DNA from: Flagellimonas beolgyonensis
GTDB lineage: Bacteria; Bacteroidota; Bacteroidia; Flavobacteriales; Flavobacteriaceae
Direction of reading: 5' to 3'
Assembly (NCBI RefSeq): GCF_003992615.1
Contig: NZ_RZMY01000015.1
Location: forward strand, 1 to 64,000
DNA length: 64,000 bases
Both the position numbers and the translations under genes were made by a program. Numbering within the stretch: position 1 is the stretch's first letter; each line of letters opens with the position of its first letter. This document shows, one piece after another, positions 16,720 through 24,388 of this stretch. The notes under the pieces were generated by a model that ran no database searches, was not told the origin of the DNA, and saw nothing but the letters and a program-made list of their open reading frames with translations.

Positions 16720-17970
16720 ATGTCAAAGAAGGGCGGGCTGATCACCAAAGGCAGGTATGAGCTTCAGTTCAGGGGTGTCAAATGTCTCAACTGTGGACAT
16801 CCACTGGACATCAGTGATAGATATTGCCCTAATTGCTCCCAGGCCAACAGCACCAAAAAATTAACATTGAAGGATTTCTTCGATGAATTTTTTTCCAGTC
16901 TCATCAACTACGACTCCAAGTTGCTGAAGACCCTTTCGGCCCTTTTATTGCGACCGGGATCGATTACCAGGGACTACATTGAAGGCAAGCGCATAGCCTA
17001 CACCAATCCGTTCCGCTTTTTGTTGAGTTTGGCCTTTATCTACTTTCTTATTTTCACCTTCAACAACCGCTTTGCAGACCTCGACAAGGCTGCCCAAAAG
17101 TTTGATGGCACCATTTCGGGAGGTGGACCTGTTTCGTACGATATCAATTCCGGCGATGTTATTGTGGACAGCTTGCGCATGAAGGAACAGGCAGAGAATG
17201 TACTCCAGTCCTTGGATTCCATTGAACGGTCGCACCCTAGTATTTCCTTTGGACTCAAAAAATTTGACTCCATTAAAAATTCCGACCCTGAGGTGGCCAA
17301 ACAACTGGGTGTTTTGGATTCTATTTCCAAAGTGAAGAATTCCAAGAAGAAAATCAACAAGGATTCGTTGATGGCTGCCAATCCCAAGGGATACTTTGAC
17401 AGCATCAGCAAGGAAACGGGTATGGGGGCCTTTTCCAACAAAGTTGAATTCTTTATCCATATGATAAAACAGGACACTTTGTTCAATTTTGAACAGGCGA
17501 GCGAAAAATATAACATCAAAAGCAGCCTGTCCAACAAGATGGCCTTCAACACCTCCAACAACATTTTGACCATCATCCAACGGCCCAGCAGCTTTTTGAA
17601 CTCTACCATTTCCAAGCTGCCCTTTGTGATATTTTTCTTTATGCCGTTGTTCACCATCTTTATTTGGTTGGTGTACATCAGAAATAAATATACCTACACC
17701 GATCATCTTATTTTTAGTTTTCACAATCAATCCCTGTTATTTATATTGCTCATCCTTAGCTTACTGTTGGATACCATTTTCAATACCAGCACAGCGGGAT
17801 TGTTTGTGACCCTTTTCAGTATTTATCTGTTTATGGCCATGAAACGGTTCTATGGCCAAGGTTTTTTTAAAACGATTGTGAAATACATTTTTTTGAACAC
17901 CATCTTTACCATTTTGGCTTTCTTTATGGTACTGTTATTGTTCACGGGAAGTGTCTTTATATACAACTAA
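16720..17970 (+). CDS. DUF3667 zinc-ribbon membrane protein
   Basis: 416 residues. N-terminal zinc ribbon with CLNC at 22-25 and CPNC at 36-39, followed by the DUF3667 core (FFDEFFSSLINYDSKLLKTL, LLLRPGSITRDYIEGKRIAY, NPFRFLLSLAFIYFLIF). A long hydrophilic loop (about 125-275) precedes three to four C-terminal membrane helices. The family is widespread in Bacteroidota and has no assigned function. The zinc ribbon suggests interaction with nucleic acid or protein at the cytoplasmic face. Only three bases separate it from apaG, so the two are probably co-transcribed. Confidence 0.85.
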   Translation: MSKKGGLITKGRYELQFRGVKCLNCGHPLDISDRYCPNCSQANSTKKLTLKDFFDEFFSSLINYDSKLLKTLSALLLRPGSITRDYIEGKRIAYTNPFRFLLSLAFIYFLIFTFNNRFADLDKAAQKFDGTISGGGPVSYDINSGDVIVDSLRMKEQAENVLQSLDSIERSHPSISFGLKKFDSIKNSDPEVAKQLGVLDSISKVKNSKKKINKDSLMAANPKGYFDSISKETGMGAFSNKVEFFIHMIKQDTLFNFEQASEKYNIKSSLSNKMAFNTSNNILTIIQRPSSFLNSTISKLPFVIFFFMPLFTIFIWLVYIRNKYTYTDHLIFSFHNQSLLFILLILSLLLDTIFNTSTAGLFVTLFSIYLFMAMKRFYGQGFFKTIVKYIFLNTIFTILAFFMVLLLFTGSVFIYN

Positions 17971-17973
17971 CAT

Positions 17974-18360
17974 ATGTTCACACAGGTTACAAAAGGAATA
18001 AAGGTTTCGGTCCAGACCACGTTCGAGGGTACATTTTTTAAGAACTATAAAATGCACTATGCCTTTGGCTATACCATCACCATTGAAAACCAAAGCAAGG
18101 ACACTGTTCAGCTTATAGCAAGGCACTGGGATATATTTGATGCCCTCAAAGAGATGGAGACCATAGATGGTGAAGGGGTAATCGGAAGAAAACCTGTGAT
18201 CAAACCCGGAAAATCGCACACCTACAGTTCGGGCTGCCTGTTGGCATCACCGATTGGTGCCATGAACGGGCATTACGAAATGGTAAACTTTACCACCTCC
18301 GAAGAATTTGAAGTGGACATACCCACATTCAAGTTTGCTGCTCCTTTTGCCATAAACTAG
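17974..18360 (+). CDS. apaG: ApaG domain protein
   Basis: 128 residues, full length for ApaG, a small immunoglobulin-like beta-sandwich protein. Typical motifs are YTITIENQSKDTVQLIARHW, the glycine-rich loop GEGVIGRKPVIKPGKSHTYS and SPIGAMNGHYEM. Often named a Co2+/Mg2+ efflux protein on genetic grounds, but the biochemical role is unsettled. Starts three bases after the DUF3667 gene. Confidence 0.92.
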   Translation: MFTQVTKGIKVSVQTTFEGTFFKNYKMHYAFGYTITIENQSKDTVQLIARHWDIFDALKEMETIDGEGVIGRKPVIKPGKSHTYSSGCLLASPIGAMNGHYEMVNFTTSEEFEVDIPTFKFAAPFAIN

Positions 18361-18393
18361 TACCGATCATTTTCTATTCGATATAGGTTTCCT

Positions 18394-18401
18394 TACCTTT
18401 G
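18394..18401 (+). promoter_or_regulatory. -7 promoter box of pruA (TACCTTTG)
   Basis: Exact TAnnTTTG match in the 73-bp gap, 32 bp before the pruA ATG. Confidence 0.55.
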
Positions 18402-18433
18402 GTGGAATTTTAAAACACATAAAAAACTTCACC

Positions 18434-20062
18434 ATGGGAAAAGGATTTTTTCAAGTTCCAACCGCATATAACGAACCCGTAAAAAGCTACGCACCCGGCT
18501 CGCCTGAGCGCGAGGAAGTGTTGAAGGCCTACAAGGCTTATTACGAGGGTCAAGTAGAGGTTCCCCTTTACATCGGCAGCGAAGAGATTAAAACAGGCAA
18601 CACCAAACCGATGTCGCCTCCCCACGAACACAAACATGTGGTGGGACACTACCATACCGCCGATAAAAAACATGTGGAAATGGCCATTGCCAATTGCTTG
18701 GATGCCCGTAAACAATGGGCCAACCTGCCATGGGAACAACGTGCCGCCGTGTTCTTGAAAGCTGCCGAATTGATTGCAGGTCCTTACCGCGCCAAGATCA
18801 ACGCAGCCACCATGATGGCACAATCCAAAACCATACACCAAGCCGAAATCGATGCAGCTTGTGAGTTGATCGACTTCTTGAGGTTCAATGTGGAATTCAT
18901 GTCCCAGATCTATGGGGAACAACCAGAATCTTCAGAAGGTATTTGGAACCGGGTGGAATACCGTCCCCTTGAAGGATTTATTTATGCCATTACCCCATTT
19001 AACTTTACTGCCATCGCCGGAAATCTTCCTGCCAGTGCAGCCATGATGGGCAATGTGGTGGTTTGGAAACCCAGTGATAGCCAAGTGTTCTCTGCGAAAG
19101 TGATCATGGATATCTTCAAAGAAGCCGGATTGCCCGATGGTGTGATCAATATGGTTATGGGAGATCCGGTAATGATTTCCGAAACCCTACTTTCCAGCCC
19201 TGATTTTTCCGGGTTGCACTTCACAGGATCCACTTTCGTGTTCAAGGAACTTTGGAAACAGATTGGAAACAACATCCATAATTATAAAACCTACCCAAGA
19301 ATCGTTGGGGAAACAGGAGGAAAGGATTTTATCATCGCCCATCCATCGGCAAAACCAAAACAAGTGGCCACGGCCATTGTTCGGGGTGCTTTTGAACTGC
19401 AAGGCCAAAAATGTAGTGCCGCTTCCCGGGTGTATCTTCCAAAATCGACCGCCGATGAGATTCTGGAGTTGGTAAAAGCAGATGTCACTTCCTTCAATAA
19501 ACCCGGTTCACCGGAGGATATGAGCAACTTTATCACTGCGGTGATCCACGAGGGCTCGTTCGATAAGTTGGCAAAATACATCGATCAAGCCAAGGCCGAC
19601 AAAGATGCTGAAATCATTGTTGGGGGCGGTTACGATAAATCTGTGGGCTACTTTGTGGAACCTACCGTGATTTTGACCAGCAACCCAAAATACGAGACCA
19701 TGTGTACCGAATTGTTCGGTCCAGTGGTCACCGTTTATATTTATGAGGACAAGGATTGGAGCGAGACTTTGAAATTGGTGGATGGCACTTCGGAATATGC
19801 CTTAACCGGTGCAGTACTTTCAACCGATCGCTATGCCATTGAAGAAGCCACCAAAGCACTACAGGATTGTGCAGGTAACTTCTACATCAACGACAAACCT
19901 ACGGGAGCAGTCGTGGGCCAACAACCTTTTGGTGGTGCCAGGGCCTCAGGAACCAATGATAAAGCCGGTTCTGCCCAAAACCTATTGCGATGGGTTTCAC
20001 CAAGGTTGATCAAAGAAACGTTTGTTACCCCTGAAGATTATCGTTATCCATTTTTGGGATAA
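18434..20062 (+). CDS. pruA: L-glutamate gamma-semialdehyde (1-pyrroline-5-carboxylate) dehydrogenase
   Basis: 542 residues, matching the stand-alone P5C dehydrogenase of the aldehyde dehydrogenase superfamily. It oxidises glutamate semialdehyde to glutamate with NAD+, the second step of proline breakdown. Seen in the sequence: NAD-binding ITPFNFTAIAGNLPASAAMM and WKPSDSQVFSA, FTGSTFVFKELW, the catalytic-glutamate region RIVGETGGKDF, the nucleophile Cys327 in GQKCSAASRVY, and the cofactor-contacting ELFGPVVTVY. No proline dehydrogenase gene is adjacent. It has its own promoter box and a strong terminator 19 bp after the stop. Confidence 0.95.
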   Translation: MGKGFFQVPTAYNEPVKSYAPGSPEREEVLKAYKAYYEGQVEVPLYIGSEEIKTGNTKPMSPPHEHKHVVGHYHTADKKHVEMAIANCLDARKQWANLPWEQRAAVFLKAAELIAGPYRAKINAATMMAQSKTIHQAEIDAACELIDFLRFNVEFMSQIYGEQPESSEGIWNRVEYRPLEGFIYAITPFNFTAIAGNLPASAAMMGNVVVWKPSDSQVFSAKVIMDIFKEAGLPDGVINMVMGDPVMISETLLSSPDFSGLHFTGSTFVFKELWKQIGNNIHNYKTYPRIVGETGGKDFIIAHPSAKPKQVATAIVRGAFELQGQKCSAASRVYLPKSTADEILELVKADVTSFNKPGSPEDMSNFITAVIHEGSFDKLAKYIDQAKADKDAEIIVGGGYDKSVGYFVEPTVILTSNPKYETMCTELFGPVVTVYIYEDKDWSETLKLVDGTSEYALTGAVLSTDRYAIEEATKALQDCAGNFYINDKPTGAVVGQQPFGGARASGTNDKAGSAQNLLRWVSPRLIKETFVTPEDYRYPFLG

Positions 20063-20080
20063 TCGGGAAATACCTAATTT

Positions 20081-20112
20081 AAAGGCCATCAATAAAATTG
20101 ATGGCCTTTTTT
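20081..20112 (+). terminator. Intrinsic terminator of pruA
   Basis: AAAGGCCATCAA-taaaa-TTGATGGCCTTT, a long perfect stem followed by TTT. It precedes the creatininase-family gene. Confidence 0.9.
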
Positions 20113-20135
20113 ATTTCCTTTAAACTTGATCGATT

Positions 20136-20900
20136 ATGCCCAGACCTTATATTTTGGCCGAAACCAATTGGAAACATTTAAAAGATGAATCGTTTGATCT
20201 GGCCGTACTGCCCTGGGGGGCCACGGAGGCCCACAACTACCACTTGCCCTATGCCACGGATAACATAGAAGCAACAGCAATTGCAACGGAATCGGCTCGT
20301 TTGGCCTGGGAAAAAGGATGTAAGGTGGTGGTTCTGCCGACCATTCCATTTGGGGTCAACACCGGGCAATCCGATATTTATTTGGACATGAACCTGAACC
20401 CCAGCACCCAATTTGCCATTTTAAAAGATTTGATAACCGTTTTGGACCGACAGGGCATTCATAAATTCATGATCCTGAACAGTCATGGGGGCAATAATTG
20501 GCAACCTATTGTTCGGGAATTGGGACTATTGTTCCCGAATATGTTCCTGTGTGCCACGAATTGGTTTAAAATGGTTGAAAAGCAAACGATTTTCGAAAAT
20601 CCCGGTGATCATGCCGATGAAATGGAAACCAGTATGATTTTACATTTGGCTCCCGAATTGGTTTTGCCCAGAAGCGAATGGGGCGCAGGCAAGGAACTCA
20701 AAAATAAAATCAAGGCCTTTTCGGAAGGTTGGGCCTGGACCGAAAGACCCTGGTCCAAAATAAGTACCGACACTGGAGTTGGCGATCCCAGTAAAGCATC
20801 CGAAGAAAAGGGCAAAGCCTTTTTTAATGTGATTTGCAACAACATGGCACAATTGTTCCGCGAGCTGGCCAGCACTGATGTGAACAATCTGTACGAATAG
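20136..20900 (+). CDS. Creatininase family metal-dependent hydrolase
   Basis: 254 residues. The creatininase fold is recognised from its metal-binding segments: LPWGATEAHNYHLPYATDN (Glu, His and Asp ligands), PFGVNTGQSDIYLDM, ILNSHGGNNW and DHADEMETSMIL. Family members hydrolyse cyclic amides or formamides, such as creatinine or the riboflavin-pathway FAPy intermediate. The exact substrate cannot be told from sequence, and the protein should not be assumed to act on creatinine. It sits alone after the pruA terminator, followed by a 154-bp gap containing a hairpin without a U-tract. Confidence 0.85.
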   Translation: MPRPYILAETNWKHLKDESFDLAVLPWGATEAHNYHLPYATDNIEATAIATESARLAWEKGCKVVVLPTIPFGVNTGQSDIYLDMNLNPSTQFAILKDLITVLDRQGIHKFMILNSHGGNNWQPIVRELGLLFPNMFLCATNWFKMVEKQTIFENPGDHADEMETSMILHLAPELVLPRSEWGAGKELKNKIKAFSEGWAWTERPWSKISTDTGVGDPSKASEEKGKAFFNVICNNMAQLFRELASTDVNNLYE

Positions 20901-20932
20901 ATTCTTTGGTCACAAAAACACCATCCAAATGG

Positions 20933-20962
20933 CATTTTAATTGGGATTTCCAATGCAAAATG
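20933..20962. other. Imperfect hairpin downstream of the creatininase gene
   Basis: CATTTT-A-ATTGG / CCAAT-GC-AAAATG folds into an 11-bp interrupted stem with loop GATTT. There is no T-run, so it is not a standard terminator. It may mark the 3' end of the mRNA. Confidence 0.35.
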
Positions 20963-21054
20963 TACACTCCAACACAATTTATATGTAAATTTAACGTTAA
21001 GTAATTGTAAATTATATGTAATCTGATTATCTTTAACATATAAAATGTCCCGTT

Positions 21055-21177
21055 ATGAAAGATAGAATATATGCTTGGTGGAAAAAATTGGTACAATCCT
21101 ACGATCGTGCATGGCTGTATGCCAAAGACTATGCTCGAAAATGCCGATTGGTCTATAAAAGAATGTACAGTATTTAG
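21055..21177 (+). CDS. Possible 40-aa basic small protein
   Basis: 40 codons from ATG to TAG, encoding a tryptophan-, tyrosine- and arginine/lysine-rich peptide (MKDRIYAWWKKLVQSYDR, then AWLYAKDYARKCRLVYKR). Amphipathic-helix-like, no signal peptide. A near-consensus -7 box, TATCTTTA, lies at 21028-21035. Its stop codon overlaps the stop of the convergent rsmG by two bases. It fills most of an otherwise empty gap, but it has no recognised homologue and could be spurious. Confidence 0.35.
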   Translation: MKDRIYAWWKKLVQSYDRAWLYAKDYARKCRLVYKRMYSI

Positions 21178-21815
21178 GAATTGGCCCTAGATTTCTGGGG
21201 CAGGTACACTACTTTTTTGGTCTCGAAAAAATCCTCTTCAAAATAATCCTTGAGATCAAAAATCTGTACAGAGGCATAATCCTTTAGTTCCTCGGTAAGA
21301 TCGCCCCCTTTTAAATAAAGAATCCCATTTTTACGCGCATGCGCTGAGTCCCGTTTGATCTTGCCCTTGGTCCAATGTACAAATGTCGGCATGGCCGCTA
21401 CCGCCCTGCTCACAATAAAATCGAACTGACCGGGAATATCCTCCACTCTTGAATGAATGGCTGTTATATTTTCCAATTTCAGGCCTTCCACCACTTCTTC
21501 AACCACCTTGATCTTTTTACCAATGGCATCCACCAAAGTAAAATGCACATTGGGGAACAAAATGGCCAGCGGAATCCCTGGAAAACCACCACCCGTTCCC
21601 ACATCCAAAATAGACGCGCCCTCATTAAATGTCTGAATCTTGGCTATGCCCAGTGAATGAAGCACATGACGGAGATAGAGCTCATCAATATCCTTTCTGG
21701 AAACCACATTGATCTTCTTGTTCCAATCCTGATATAGCCCCTCCAAAGCCCTAAAATGTGACTTTTGTTCCTCGGTGAGCGTCGTAAAATATTTTTGGAT
21801 CAGATCGGCAGTCAT
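21174..21815 (-). CDS. rsmG: 16S rRNA (guanine527-N7)-methyltransferase
   Basis: 213 residues, normal length for RsmG/GidB. Methylates N7 of G527 in the 530 loop of 16S rRNA using SAM. Diagnostic motifs: NVVSRKDIDELYLRHVLHSL (HVLHSL in place of the common HIxDSL), the SAM loop ILDVGTGGGFPGIPLAILFP, DAIGKKIKVVEEVVEGL and IVSRAVAAMPTFVHW. A monocistronic minus-strand gene divergent from the desaturase gene. Confidence 0.95.
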   Translation of the reverse strand: MTADLIQKYFTTLTEEQKSHFRALEGLYQDWNKKINVVSRKDIDELYLRHVLHSLGIAKIQTFNEGASILDVGTGGGFPGIPLAILFPNVHFTLVDAIGKKIKVVEEVVEGLKLENITAIHSRVEDIPGQFDFIVSRAVAAMPTFVHWTKGKIKRDSAHARKNGILYLKGGDLTEELKDYASVQIFDLKDYFEEDFFETKKVVYLPQKSRANS

Positions 21816-21907
21816 TCCGGTAATGCTATTTTTAGCAAAATTAATACTTTTAGTAACCTTAACACCGTTCTAACAGTACCCTTTTGATCTCATCGGATTA
21901 AAAAGGC

Positions 21908-21915
21908 TATTTTTG
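21908..21915 (+). promoter_or_regulatory. Promoter of the desaturase gene (TTTG-N21-TATTTTTG)
   Basis: Exact -7 box TATTTTTG with a -33-like TTTTG ending at 21886, a 21-bp spacing that fits the Bacteroidota consensus. The ATG is 17 bp downstream of the box. Confidence 0.7.
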
Positions 21916-21931
21916 TAAAAACAATTATTAT

Positions 21932-23035
21932 ATGAATACGAGTACCATCCGGTTTTCAAGAAAGGATTCAGCACAATTTTTCAGGACACTGAACAAGCGT
22001 GTAAACGATTACTTCAACGAGAACAATCTCAAAAAAACCGGGAACTGGAAACTTCACTTGAAAACCATAGTGATGTTCGCCATTTTTTTGACCCCTTATT
22101 TTTTAATCTTAACCCTTAACCTGCCCTTTTGGGCCTATTTGCTATTGTCCGTAACCATGGGCATCGGTATGGCCGGAGTGGGCATGAACGTAATGCACGA
22201 TGGCAACCACGGCGCTTATTCCAACAAAAAATGGGTAAACAAGCTCATGGGAAGCAGCATCTACATTTTGGCCGGAAACGTGTACAACTGGCAAGTACAG
22301 CACAATGTGCTGCACCATACCTACACCAATATCCATGAGCACGATGAGGATATGGAAGCAGGTAGGATCCTACGGTTTTCCAAACATGCCGAATGGCGCA
22401 AACACCATAAGTTCCAGCATTATTATTCCATTTTTCTATATGGATTGCTGACTTTTAACTGGGCCATTACCACCGATTTTCAGCAAATGTACCGCTACAT
22501 GAAACGAAAATTGAGCTACGGTAAACTTCCTAATCCTGTTATCAATTGGAGTACGTTGGTGATTACGAAAATCCTTTATCTCACCATTTGGATCGTATTG
22601 CCCTTGATTTTTGCCGACATTGCATGGTGGCAGGTATTACTTGGATTCTTTATAATGCACTACGTTGCAGGCGTGATTTTGAGCGTTGTGTTCCAATTGG
22701 CGCACATTGTGGACCATGCCGATCAGCCACTTCCCGATGAGGAAGGCAATATGAAGAACACCTGGGCCATTCACCAACTGTTCACAACCGTAAACTTTGG
22801 CACCAAAAACAAAATTGTCAACTGGTTTACCGGCGGTTTAAATCATCAGGTAGAACACCATATCTTCCCGAACATCAGTCACATCCATTACACAAAAATT
22901 TCAAAAATTGTGAAACAGACTGCGAGGGAGTTCAATTTGCCCTACCACGAATATAAAACTACCCGAAAAGCTATAATTTCGCACTTCAAACATTTGAAGG
23001 AGTTGGGTAAGGAACCCACGTTTCAATACCAGTAA
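21932..23035 (+). CDS. Membrane fatty acid (acyl-CoA/acyl-lipid) desaturase
   Basis: 367 residues. Di-iron membrane desaturase. Three histidine boxes are intact: HDGNHGAYS (first), HNVLHHTYTNIHEHDED (second) and NHQVEHHIFPNISHIHY (third, Q/N-x-x-H-H type). Two hydrophobic pairs surround them (about 48-95 and 150-245). The HxxxH-HxxxHH-QxxHH layout matches the linoleoyl-CoA-desaturase-like group in Bacteroidota, which introduce double bases for membrane fluidity, often in cold or marine species. The positional specificity is not readable. Followed 13 bp later by an aminotransferase gene. Confidence 0.9.
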   Translation: MNTSTIRFSRKDSAQFFRTLNKRVNDYFNENNLKKTGNWKLHLKTIVMFAIFLTPYFLILTLNLPFWAYLLLSVTMGIGMAGVGMNVMHDGNHGAYSNKKWVNKLMGSSIYILAGNVYNWQVQHNVLHHTYTNIHEHDEDMEAGRILRFSKHAEWRKHHKFQHYYSIFLYGLLTFNWAITTDFQQMYRYMKRKLSYGKLPNPVINWSTLVITKILYLTIWIVLPLIFADIAWWQVLLGFFIMHYVAGVILSVVFQLAHIVDHADQPLPDEEGNMKNTWAIHQLFTTVNFGTKNKIVNWFTGGLNHQVEHHIFPNISHIHYTKISKIVKQTAREFNLPYHEYKTTRKAIISHFKHLKELGKEPTFQYQ

Positions 23036-23048
23036 AATAGCATAACCG

Positions 23049-24233
23049 ATGAGCAACCATTTATCTGACAGGATCAAGAACATGTCCACGTCAGCAACGT
23101 TGGCCATGGCTGCCAAAGCCAGGGAACTGAAGAGCGAAGGAAAGGATATAATTGGATTGAGTCTGGGTGAACCCGACTTCAACATTCCCGATTTTATAAA
23201 GGAGGCCGCCAAACAGGCCATCGATGAAAATTACAGCAGCTATACCCCTGTGGACGGCTACGCCGAACTCAAAAAGGCCATTGCCCTTAAATTCAAAAGG
23301 GATAACGGTTTGGAGTACGGATTGAACCAAATCGTAGTATCGACAGGTGCAAAACAATCCTTGTTCAATGTGGCCATGGTGGTGCTGAATCCGGGTGACG
23401 AGGTTATTTTACCTGCACCGTATTGGGTAAGCTATAGCGATATCGTAAAATTGGCCGAGGGTGTTCCGGTGGAAGTTCCAACCGGAATCGACACCGATTT
23501 CAAAATGACACCTGCCCAATTGGAGGCCGCCATTTCGCCAAAGACTAGAATGATTTGGTTCAGCTCACCTTGTAACCCCAGCGGTTCGGTGTACAGCAAA
23601 GAAGAACTGGAAGGTCTTGCGGCTGTTTTGAGAAAACATCCAGACATTTATGTGGTATCCGATGAAATCTATGAGCACATCAATTTTGCAGGTGGCCATG
23701 TGAGTATCGCCGGAATCGATGGCATGTACGACAGAACAGTGACCGTAAATGGTGTTTCCAAAGCCTTTGCGATGACAGGTTGGCGAATTGGATACATCGG
23801 GGCACCGGAATGGATTGCCAAAGGATGTACCAAATTACAGGGTCAAGTTACCAGTGGCGCAAATTCCATAGCCCAACGTGCTGTGATCACCGCTCTGGAA
23901 GCACCCGTGAGTAAAATCCAATTCATGATTGACGAATTCCACAAAAGAAGGGATATCGTTCTAGATCTTTTGGGTGAAATAGAAGGCTTCAACCTTAATG
24001 TTCCTGAAGGGGCATTTTATGTTTTCCCTGATATCTCAGCTTACTTTGGAAAAACCTTGAACGGCGTTACCATCAACAATGCGTCTGATTTCGCTTTGTA
24101 TCTTTTGGAACACGCAAATGTGGCCACGGTAACAGGCGAAGCGTTTGGAAACCCAAATTGCATCCGAATTTCCTATGCCGCATCGGAAAAGGAACTTCGG
24201 GAGGCGATTGCCAGGATCAAGGCAGCGGTTTAA
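23049..24233 (+). CDS. Class I PLP-dependent aminotransferase (aspartate aminotransferase-like)
   Basis: 394 residues, normal for the AAT-I subfamily common in bacteria outside Proteobacteria. Motifs: LSLGEPDFNIPDFI near the N-terminus, YTPVDGYAELKKAIA, the nicotinamide-like cofactor stacking region VSTGAKQSLFN, SSPCNPSGSVYSKEEL, VVSDEIYEH (Asp that contacts PLP nitrogen), and the Schiff-base lysine in VSKAFAMTGWRIGYIG, with FGNPNCIRISYA supplying the substrate-carboxylate Arg. Most likely transfers amino groups between aspartate and 2-oxoglutarate. Other amino acids are possible. Downstream is a three-hairpin repeat, then a terminator. Confidence 0.9.
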   Translation: MSNHLSDRIKNMSTSATLAMAAKARELKSEGKDIIGLSLGEPDFNIPDFIKEAAKQAIDENYSSYTPVDGYAELKKAIALKFKRDNGLEYGLNQIVVSTGAKQSLFNVAMVVLNPGDEVILPAPYWVSYSDIVKLAEGVPVEVPTGIDTDFKMTPAQLEAAISPKTRMIWFSSPCNPSGSVYSKEELEGLAAVLRKHPDIYVVSDEIYEHINFAGGHVSIAGIDGMYDRTVTVNGVSKAFAMTGWRIGYIGAPEWIAKGCTKLQGQVTSGANSIAQRAVITALEAPVSKIQFMIDEFHKRRDIVLDLLGEIEGFNLNVPEGAFYVFPDISAYFGKTLNGVTINNASDFALYLLEHANVATVTGEAFGNPNCIRISYAASEKELREAIARIKAAV

Positions 24234-24240
24234 CATTGGT

Positions 24241-24321
24241 GTGTCATGCTGAACTCGATTCAGCATCCCATCAAACTAGTTAAAATACTAGTGGGCCCCT
24301 GAAACTAGTTCAGGGTGACAC
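24241..24321. repeat. Three-hairpin palindromic intergenic repeat
   Basis: The outer ends GTGTCA (24241-24246) and TGACAC (24316-24321) pair with each other. Inside lie three hairpins: TGCTGAA-ctcga-TTCAGCA (24247-24265), ACTAGT-taaaat-ACTAGT (24275-24292) and CCCTGAA-actag-TTCAGGG (24297-24315). The arms are also imperfect inverted copies of each other. The pattern recalls dispersed 'TGTCATGCTGAAC...' repeats I have seen in Bacteroidota intergenic DNA. Confidence 0.8.
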
Positions 24322-24355
24322 GCAAACCTCAACAATAATCTATGAATACTTTATA

Positions 24356-24388
24356 AACCTCTTGGAGAAAACTTCAGGAGGTTTTTTT
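24356..24388. terminator. Intrinsic terminator between the aminotransferase and trkH genes
   Basis: AACCTCTTGGAG-aaaa-CTTCAGGAGGTT, a 12-bp stem with two G-T wobbles, followed by TTTTT. It overlaps the trkH stop codon region by two bases. Confidence 0.85.

Noticed and set aside
16945..17730. 261-codon minus-strand frame opposite the DUF3667 gene
   Set aside because: Antisense shadow; the plus strand has a zinc ribbon and membrane helices in the right frame and order.
24241..24321. Three-hairpin region as the terminator of the aminotransferase gene
   Set aside because: No U-tract follows any of the hairpins; the real terminator is at 24356-24388.
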